A stretch of 30,653 nucleotides of DNA from Lingula anatina (Eukaryota > Brachiopoda > Lingulata > Lingulida > Lingulidae). Of the stretch, positions 23,550-30,653 are shown piece after piece. The notes under the pieces were generated by a model, which saw nothing but the letters and a program-made list of their open reading frames with translations, searched no databases and was not told the DNA's origin. Position 1 is the first letter of the stretch. The number at the start of each line of letters is the position of its first letter. The position numbers and the translations under genes are program-made. The DNA lies in assembly GCF_001039355.2 (NCBI RefSeq), contig NW_019774391.1, positions 541,166 through 571,818 of the forward strand, in the 5' to 3' direction.

Positions 23550-23800
23550 TTCACGGTACCCTGTTATGGATAGAGATAGCTACAGCAGTTAAAGGTGACC
23601 GTGAGTTCGTGTGTGTGTGAATGTGTGTGTGACTAAAACATTTGAAACCCTTAGCACCTAAAAGTTAAATAAATATATCTACATTTATTAGGCGTCAAAC
23701 GCCTCAAAGCGTGTAATATGTTAAGGAGCTAAACGCCTCGAAAAAAGAGACAAAACAGGCGCTTAGAAATGTGTTTAGGAGCTAAACTGTTTTTACAGTG
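23550..23800 (-). repeat. right long terminal inverted repeat of the 6.5-kb nest
   Basis: The reverse complement begins CACTGTAAAAACAGTTTAGC and follows the left TIR (17283-17535). Contains ggagctaaacgcctcg and rggcgtcaaacgcctc motifs and a (GT)n stretch. Confidence 0.75.
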
Positions 23801-24299
23801 TACATGTACATGCATACATTTAACTCTGTGGTGCAAAGTGCATGATAAGGTCAGAAGTTATTGATGCATGTGAGTTGTTCAAAGATATGTGGGATTTTGA
23901 ACAGATATATCAAGGAGACAAAATTTGTACTTTTTGAAAAAATGAAGTTATTAAAAATATCAAGAAAAAAGATTTTCTGGTCCCAGCTGTGCCGTTCTCT
24001 CCGAAATGCGACTGTTGTGAGCGAGTGCCATCTGACACTGTCGAGAAGTATGTTTTTTTAGAAACTGAACGGTTCTCTACACCTCAATCCGCCACCTATC
24101 TATTTCAAAACGGGGCGGAGGGGGTGTGTGTCTCTGTTCACATATGGTTTCCATTACGCTTATCAAGAGCCTGAGACGGAAAACGGTGCCATTGTAGATA
24201 AAAAGGAAAATTAATATATTTAACACATAAATCATATAAAATGCAACTGTAAACCCTGACGAAGTCGGTCTTTCATGTTTACACGGAAAAGCACTTAGT

Positions 24300-24410
24300 C
24301 CACAAAAACCACTCGCTGTCCCATCTATTAACACCTGGCCTGTAGTGCCTGTGGCCTGTGGTGCCGTTTCCACCATTTTCTGACCTGTCCTGCCGTTTCT
24401 CCAAAAGCGA
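24300..24410 (+). repeat. diverged direct repeat, left copy
   Basis: actcgctgtcccatctatta and cctgtggtgccgtttccacc, then gtcctg and tttctcc, recur at 26510-26615. The pair flanks the promoter-like region and LINE 2. Confidence 0.7.
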
Positions 24411-24426
24411 GGTACTATTTATGGAA

Positions 24427-24547
24427 GGGGAATTCCCAAATGACGTCATCATAGCGCATGCGCATTATAAGAAAACATTAAAGTCTGGTTTAGTTGCTAG
24501 TGGAGATCCTCAAAGGACTGCAGAGAGTTATCTTTAACCATCTCATG
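24427..24547 (+). promoter_or_regulatory. kappaB - CRE - NRF1 promoter and first non-coding exon (putative)
   Basis: Reads directly: GGGGAATTCCC (24427-24437, perfect palindromic kappaB), TGACGTCA (24441-24448, perfect CRE) and GCGCATGCGC (24454-24463, perfect NRF1 site). Downstream is a short segment ending in a strong donor (tctcatg|gtgagt, donor GT at 24548-24549). This looks like a core promoter plus 5' UTR exon on the plus strand. The next plus-strand gene is the NHL-GTPase at 26854, so it is the likely target, with LINE 2 inside intron 1. The acceptor could not be fixed. Confidence 0.5.
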
Positions 24548-24704
24548 GTGAGTTAAACATGGTTTATTTTTAAATTTTATAACATATGAAATAAGCTACG
24601 ATGTAGAGCAAAGTTTGTCCAAACGTTTACATACCGTAACCACATTTGCACTAGACTGCTGACATCAACTACACGTATTGTATTTTTAAAAATCCTTCCC
24701 TCTT

Positions 24705-26177
24705 CAGTCTCTTTCTAAGCGACCTACCTAATATTTTTTGATGTTTATAAAGAAAATGACCCTGCCTATTTAAATAACAAACCTGTAAGCTGCCTCATGT
24801 ACGCTGACGACCTGGTCCTCATCTCAAAAAGGGCCGTAGGACTACAACACTCCCTAAACCTACTCCACAATTACTGCGCCAAATGGAAACTTAACATCAA
24901 TATATAGCAAAAACCAAAATCATGATATTTAATAAGGCTGGCCACCTCTTGAAAACCAACCAATTTAAGTTAGGCACAAATCCGGTAGAAATTACCTCCA
25001 AATATTGTTACCTCGGTCTGACCTTCACTCCATCTGGCAAATTCACCAAGGCTATGGAGTATCTTAAAAATAAAGCACTCAAAGCATTTTTCAAATTAAG
25101 AAATCAGCTATTTTCAGCGCCCACTAAAATTGCCTAAAAGTTATTCAAATCACTCCTACTTCCAGTCCTTAGCTACTGTATGGGTGCGAAACTTGGGCCC
25201 CTTACTTACTACGTAATTTAATATGACCATTGAAAAAAATTTTAAATATATGCGAAAAGCCCCCTGCTGAACTCGTCCACCTAAAAACCTGTAAAACAAT
25301 ATCTAGTAGATGGTCAATCTACTTTAGTCACTGATGCTCTGATTGAGAACAGATCCTTGTCCTCTTCTGGTGTGTTTACATGGTCCTCTGGTATAAAAAC
25401 TGTTCTTAACATGAACAACCTGGGAAAGATATGGACAAATCCAGTTTCAATACCTGCTAAGATAGCTCAGGCCCTGACCAAAAAGTCTCTGCACTCTGTA
25501 TATCAGGACCAGTGGGCTACATTGATGAGCAGAACGGGTAGTGATAATAAACTAAGAACCCATGTTGAATTTAAGAAGGAATTTGTGTGTTAAAATTACA
25601 CCCACATATGGCCCCAGAAAATAACTTCTGCAAATTACGTGTGAGCGCCCACAATCTCTCTATTGAATGGGGCAGGTACTGCAAGCCAAAAATCCCTGCA
25701 GAGTTGAGATTTTGTAAACTTTGTGATTCAAATAAAGTAGAAGATGACTTCCACCTCCTGCTAGAGTGCAAACCATATGATTCAATATGTGATCCCTTCA
25801 GAGGGCAGCTGTCAGAGTTCCTACCCCTAGGCGACCTCAGCAATAATGAACTGTTTAATTTTCTTATGGGTGCTCAGGACATAGATATTCTTAGAATGGT
25901 TATGTGTGTTGTAAATAGATGCTTCCAACAAAGAGAACAGGTCCTCTCTTAATACATTGTACTCTTTCCAGTGTATTTATTCAAATTCATCACCTATAGA
26001 TTATCATTATACATTTCATATATATATCTTTTTTTATAAACTAACTTATTGGTATTGTTCTACATGTAAACATTGAAGTCATATATATTTATTCATTTAC
26101 TTGTTTGTACTGTTATAGTTAGATGTAATGTCTTTGATTGTACCTTATTTGTGAAGGTGTATCAATAAAGAATCCCA
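24705..26177 (+). mobile_element. LINE fragment, copy 2 (dead)
   Basis: Reverse transcriptase remains start with FSLFLSDLPN, then CLMYADDLVLIS (24791-24826; YADD catalytic motif), KTKIMIFNKAGH, YCYLGLTFTPSGKF, LKNKALKAFFKLRNQL, IWTNPVSIPAK, FCKLRVSAHNLSIEWGRY and the terminal knuckle CKLCDSN...FHLLLEC, ending at TAA 25952. Several stops and frameshifts (near 24907, 25136 and 25593) break it. The 3' end carries AATAAA at about 26164-26169. The 5' part is missing. CR1/L2-like, related to LINE 1. Confidence 0.85.
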
Positions 26178-26509
26178 GGACATGTATCTAGTAAATGTCG
26201 ATTTATAGTGGCCTTGGTAACAGTTACAAGAGGGTGCAAATCAGAAGTGTTCAACCACTAACCCCTAATTAGGTGATAGGCACGTGTGGCTGTGTTTGAT
26301 CCCCTGCTGGGAAGGAGTAGGGACCTCTTTCGTCTGATAGTTATCACACTTAAATGTCTTCTAGCTTGCGGCTAAGTGTCGTTTGCACTGTCTTCAAGAA
26401 TTATATATCATTATTTTTATTGTTGACATTGCTGTTGTTTTTCTTTACAGCACAATCTTTACTCCTTGCAGACACCTGTTTTAAAATTGACATTCTACTG
26501 GCACCTGAA
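26178..26509. other. non-coding spacer with a weak tRNA-like B-box
   Basis: gtgtttgatcccctgctggg (about 26291-26310) resembles the B-box of a tRNA-derived SINE, but no matching A-box or body was found. Otherwise nothing recognised. Confidence 0.3.
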
Positions 26510-26615
26510 CTCGCTGTGTCATCTATTATCCACTGCTCTGTGATGCCGTTTTGATTCTCGTGACCTGTGGTGCCGTTTCCACCATTTTATGTCCTGTCCT
26601 GTCCTTTCTCCTAAG
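26510..26615 (+). repeat. diverged direct repeat, right copy
   Basis: Partner of 24300-24410. The gap between the copies holds the kappaB/CRE/NRF1 region and LINE 2, so this copy lacks that promoter part. Confidence 0.65.
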
Positions 26616-26853
26616 CAAGTCGGTGTTATATGTGATAAACGGGTACAATCTCTGTCCAGGAAGTAACAGGACAGAGATTGTGAGAAAATGCTAAACACAT
26701 GTGACAAAGAAAGAGGTATGATCCAATCGACTTGTAGGTATATGGAGCAAGTGCTAATGTGATCTCCAAGCTACAGCACCAGCAGTGAACACAAAGTTAA
26801 GCATTCGCTGACACTTTAGTTGTGACTGAGAAATTGAACGATATACTATCGAA

Positions 26854-29800
26854 ATGGAAGCCATGTTAGGGCAGTCTAGACGAGGTGTAAATCCAAGATC
26901 AGGACAGGTGACAGTACAGACACAACCTCCATTAGCTGAACAGGAAACAAATACAACATCAGCTACACATCCTCATGTTTTCTTAGAGAAGGCAGAATGT
27001 GTGCATTCCTTCAGTGCTGTAAAACAGACAGATGAGAGAAGAATTGGCATATATGGGCTAGCCGTAGATAAGGAACACTTGTTCATTGTGGATAATGAAC
27101 ATGACAGAACAAAAGTATTCACGCATAAAGGGCAGTTTAAGTTTGACATTGAAGTAAAAATTCCATATGATGTGGCTGTGTCACAGACTGGTCACCTGTA
27201 TATAACATCTAGGGGTGACAGATGTGTCCAAGTGTACTCCACCAGAGGTCAGCAGGTGACAACCATGGGTCAGGGTCTACTGGAGGATCCACGGGGTATT
27301 ACACTGAACAGAAAAGGTCATGTGATGGTTTGTGACATGAGAAAGAAATCCATCTTCACATTCCATGCAGACAGTGGACAGCTCCTGAACACTATTTCCC
27401 TCAGTATGTGTGAGGAACCAGAGTATATCACAGTAAGCAGTTTGAATGAGAACATTGTGATACAAGACTGGTTGGGACAATGTGTACATGTGCTGTCACC
27501 TACTGGTGATCATCTGTACCAGTGTTTCACAAGAGAAGGCAGTGGTGATCTTGAGCCAAGGTTACCACATGGAGTGTGCACAGACAGCTATGGTCACATC
27601 TTCTATGCTGACATGGATAACCACAGTATAGTGGCACTGAGTCCAAAGGGACAGTTTATCAGATACATTGTCACTAAGGATGATGGGTTGAAGAATCCCA
27701 ATTCAGTAGAAATCAACCCTGCTGGCCAAATGGTGGTGGGAGAAAGAAATGGTGCTGTGAAAAAATTCAAGTACGTTCAACAGAAAGAAGGTGAGAGGCT
27801 ATCAACTTTTCATTAATTTATGCCATTTTTTGTAAAATTTTCATTTTTATCACTCAGATCTGGCATTTTCTTTGTGTGAACTTGAACTCTGATGGGCCTG
27901 ATGCCTTATCCTCGTTACATATTTTACTTACAGTGGTATTACATGTTGTGCATAATTAAAATTTGATGTTGACTTTGCTTAAGCATGATGTTTTGTTGCA
28001 TCACAATTGACACTAGACTTATATTGGATGATTTTTAAAAGTTACTGTCCCTGTGATTCGTCTGCTGAGAACCTGCTTTCTTATCAAATTATTCATAGCA
28101 TTAGAATTATTATACTGTATTTTTAATTTGAGAATATTATTATGCAATAATAGCGCAATTTACGTGTAACAGTGCATTTTAGATGGCATGCCACTGATAA
28201 CTGCCATGTTAAACTATCAAAACTATTTCCAAAAGGGACAAAAAGATAATTATACAGGGGAGGAACCAGGATTATTTAAAGGGGGGGGGGTTGGACTTTT
28301 CAGGAATGACAAGCCTCGGATGCAAAGCCGACCCTCGGCCCCCTTGGAATGTTTTGGAGGGCAAACAGTGCCACTGGGAACAGATGAGAACTATAAATCA
28401 GCTAGTCAAAATTCTAATTCCAGGAGGGGAATATCAGTGTTATTTTTTTTCAGAAACCGAAGGGGGAGGGGGGTGTCAGGACCGCCCTGACCCCCCACCC
28501 CCACCCCCTCTATTCCGCCACTGTTATATAACTGTTTTTACACAAATTTACAAGGCGTGATGACTTAGGAGGTTGATTTTTTGTGACAATCTTTTAACCT
28601 GGAACCAGCTATTGGAATGACGGGTGAACAATCCCGTAGTGCATTATTTATTGAACATAACATTTTACTCATTCTCATAGCAACGCTTATTTTACTCTCC
28701 CCTTGTGGTTTTTTTATAGGCATGCCTTTGGATCTGAAATATTTCATTTTAAATGTCCACTTTGTATTTAAAACAATATAGTGATGTTTGGTTGAGTTTT
28801 GTAGCAGGACTGTGACTAAAAATGCAGCTTTAATGTTTCAGATCAGTTTTCAGAGGAAATCAATAGACAAGACCCACTACTGCAAGAAGCATATCAAGGA
28901 GCATGTAAGGATGGCTTTGAAAGAGTGAAGAGGGCAAGGGTGATGCTGCTAGGCCATTACGGTGCAGGTAAAACACGCCTGAGAAAGCGGCTACTCGGAC
29001 AAGAATATGATGAAGAGAAAGATCCAATCACTAATGGTATAGAAACTGACTACGTTCTTGTAAAGGAGGGTTGGAATTCAGATGAAGCTGGTAAGAATAA
29101 CTGTAGCAATTCACACAGAAAAAAATGTTTCAATATCAAAATTCATTTATCACCTAAATCTTAATTTTAATGGACAATTTAAGGACACTTCTTTTAATAA
29201 CTCCTTGTTTATCATTTATTTGCAGTTATCTTAATATTCAGCATTTATTTTCTACTTGTTCATCATTTAATGTGCCTTTGTATATAAATGTGTATTTCAT
29301 GACAAATAATAAAATTATTATTTTAATTTATAGAGTGTCATGGGCCAGCAATATCACATTTGCTTGCTGTTAACACAAGAAAGATACATGAAGAAATCCG
29401 GGCAAGTCATGCAGGTACGGTAGTATGTGTACAATTATCTACTAGAACTAGAACATGTCTAGGTAATACTGCCTTGATGATTAACTGCAGAAACATTTTG
29501 CTAATTTGAAACAAGAAACAGTAAGTCAAAAAAGGAAAAAAAATATATATATAAATATATAATGTAAGATGATATTAAAAATACGATGAAATGCATATAT
29601 TCTTGGAATCCTTTTAATGAACATTGAATTAATTTGAATTTTTGAATGAATTACTGTAGAGCTAAAAGGTGGTCAAGTTGTGGAGGCAACTAATGCACCA
29701 ACATCAGAGAAAGTGGAGAAATGTAAGTACTCTGAGATGTAGTGGTAAATAACTTGCAGGAACATGAGTTAGCTCAAGTCAAAAGCTCCTATACCGTCCT

Positions 29801-30538
29801 AAAATGTCATCCTGAAGTTCTCTGTAGAAGAACCCCAATTGTGATGGTCTCTTTGTGTGTAAGAAAGCCATTTAAAACAATCCTTAGTCTGTTTCCATTT
29901 TATTTATTTATTTATTTATTTATTAAGTTTTATATTTATTTATTTATTTATTTTTTGTTGGTTAGATAACTATTGCACAATAACCCACTTTTGGCGGGAA
30001 CGGTAGTGATGGATCAAAATGCATACTGATTGTAACAAAAAACACTGAATCAGTAATTTACCAACATCACCTTATCTTGTTATATCAATGTTGTACATAC
30101 ATTACTATTTTACTTTTTCTCTTGACAAGCTTCATCAAAGCCTCCAGAAAAGCAGTCTGGTGTTATTCAAGAGGAAATTATAACAGGTATATGAAATAAT
30201 GAGTGTTCGCTAATCAAACATTTTACAAAAACAAAAAAAAAGAAATCCATGCAAATACATTAAAAATGCAGCATATGAGAATTATGACATAGTGAAAGGA
30301 TAAGAAGTTGCATAGTTATCTGAGATATTTATCTTATAGGTTTTGGTGGATTATGCATAAAGATGCACACACTGCACAAGAATGAACGGAAGAGACCCAA
30401 AAGTGGTGCTTAATTTGCAATGTTTATGATTTCTTTAAGATGTTTCTCTCTTTTTATGGCAAGTTGCTCCAAAGCTTGAAGATGAGATAACTTCATCGAC
30501 AGAAAGACACATTTTAGTATCACAAGAGAAGGAAAGGG
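26854..30538 (+). CDS. NHL beta-propeller fused to a Roc-like P-loop GTPase (six exons, 3' end outside the window)
   Basis: Exons: 26854-27790 (ATG start), 28842-29090, 29334-29414, 29660-29722, 30130-30186 and 30464-30538. Every intron is phase 1 with GT/AG ends, and the frame stays open. Exon 1: a low-complexity N-terminus of about 45 residues, then about six NHL/TRIM-NHL-like blades (recurring IYGLAVDKEHLFIVDNE, VFTHKGQF, VYSTRGQQ, VLSPTGDH, IFYADMDNHSIVALSPKGQF). Exon 2: a charged linker and RVMLLGHYGAGKT, a Walker A/G1 motif (28952-28975), then LRKRLLGQ and DPITNGIETDYV, as in Roc-type GTPases of invertebrate multi-domain proteins. Exons 3-6 are short and low in complexity. RING, B-box and COR domains are not seen. 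Likely role: a scaffold or sensor whose propeller binds a partner and whose GTPase acts as a switch. The start is the first ATG in frame; no stop was seen upstream in the 5' exon to confirm it. Confidence 0.75.
28256..28523 (+). mobile_element. family X element, copy 3 (intronic)
   Basis: Lies within the intron 27791-28841 of the NHL-GTPase gene. Starts aggaaccaggattatttaaa and ends ccccctctattccgccactg. Shares agtgccactgggaacag-type and cagctagtcaaaattctaat blocks with 8753-8980. The two ORFs across it are artefacts. Confidence 0.6.
29896..29953. repeat. (TTTA)n microsatellite
   Basis: Two runs of ttta units separated by agtttta, within the intron 29723-30129. Not coding. Confidence 0.9.
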
Positions 30539-30653
30539 GTACTACAGTAGTTTTGTCACATCTTAGACTTCAGATTGATCTAGCCCTGACTGGAGTCTCA
30601 CTAGATTACTGTCAGCTTAGCCGGCTTAAGCGTCTGTCCCGCCTACTAAACCC
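30539..30653 (+). other. intron start or exon extension at the window edge
   Basis: The frame of exon 30464-30538 stays open to the window end. A GT at 30539 would keep the phase-1 pattern of the other exons, so splicing there is preferred, but read-through cannot be excluded. Confidence 0.4.

Larger units (their letters stand above)
17283..23800. mobile_element. putative 6.5-kb DNA element or nest bounded by long TIRs
   Basis: The two ends (17283-17535 and 23550-23800) are inverted copies starting CACTGYAAAAACAGT. This kind of terminus (CACTG plus an A-run) resembles CMC/Chapaev-like elements, but a target-site duplication is not clear (left flank ...actg, right flank taca...). No transposase reading frame is recognisable inside. 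The interior holds a chitin-binding fragment, a TIR element (18842-19714), a 135-bp MITE, a LINE fragment with flanking direct repeats, a hairpin element and a (TA)n tract. It could be a non-autonomous element enlarged by insertions, or two facing copies of a smaller element. Confidence 0.5.

Noticed and set aside
26285-26315. tRNA gene or tRNA-derived SINE
   Set aside because: Only a B-box-like string (tgtttgatcccc); no A-box, cloverleaf or SINE body found.

Overview
This is animal (metazoan) genomic DNA, not bacterial. The coding parts are short exons with GT/AG introns and consistent splice phases. The domains are animal ones: C2, CARD, thrombospondin type 1 (TSP1), LamG-like and NHL. The spaces between genes are AT-rich and full of LINEs, MITE-like elements and microsatellites. 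The repeat style and the NHL plus Roc-like GTPase combination suggest a marine invertebrate, perhaps a mollusc or other lophotrochozoan, but the sequence does not fix the species.

Layout. At 1-2790 there are only non-coding repeats, including a 111-bp tandem duplication. At 3083-5686 (+) lies the 3' part of a gene with half a C2 domain, a Q/N-rich linker, a RHIM-like motif, a death-fold-like segment and a CARD; a CCAAT/kappaB/ETS cluster sits just upstream at 2797-2844. At about 10570-7229 (-) are the 5' exons of a secreted protein: TATA box, untranslated exon, signal-peptide exon (present in two tandem copies, one broken), TSP1 exon and the start of a LamG-like domain. From 11.3 to 17.1 kb there is a mosaic of repeats: a palindromic element, an array whose units carry direct-repeat-1 (DR1) hormone-response half-sites, a MITE whose empty site is also in the window, and a broken transposon-derived cysteine-cluster ORF. 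From 17283 to 23800 there is a nest bounded by long terminal inverted repeats, holding several smaller elements, a 5'-truncated LINE between direct repeats of about 180 bp, and a decayed chitin-binding-domain fragment. At 24427-24547 (+) is a promoter-like region (kappaB, CRE, NRF1) followed by a splice donor; a second dead LINE (24705-26177) would lie in its first intron. From 26854 to the end (+) is a gene fusing an NHL beta-propeller to a P-loop GTPase of Roc-like type, followed by a run of small phase-1 exons; it runs off the window.

How they may work together (inference). Two of the three genes look like innate-immune or cell-death signalling proteins: the C2/RHIM-like/CARD protein as a membrane-recruited adaptor, and the NHL-GTPase as a sensor or switch. 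Each has a good kappaB site in a promoter-like position. The third gene encodes a secreted adhesion- or lectin-type protein. No RNA gene, CRISPR array or operon structure is visible.
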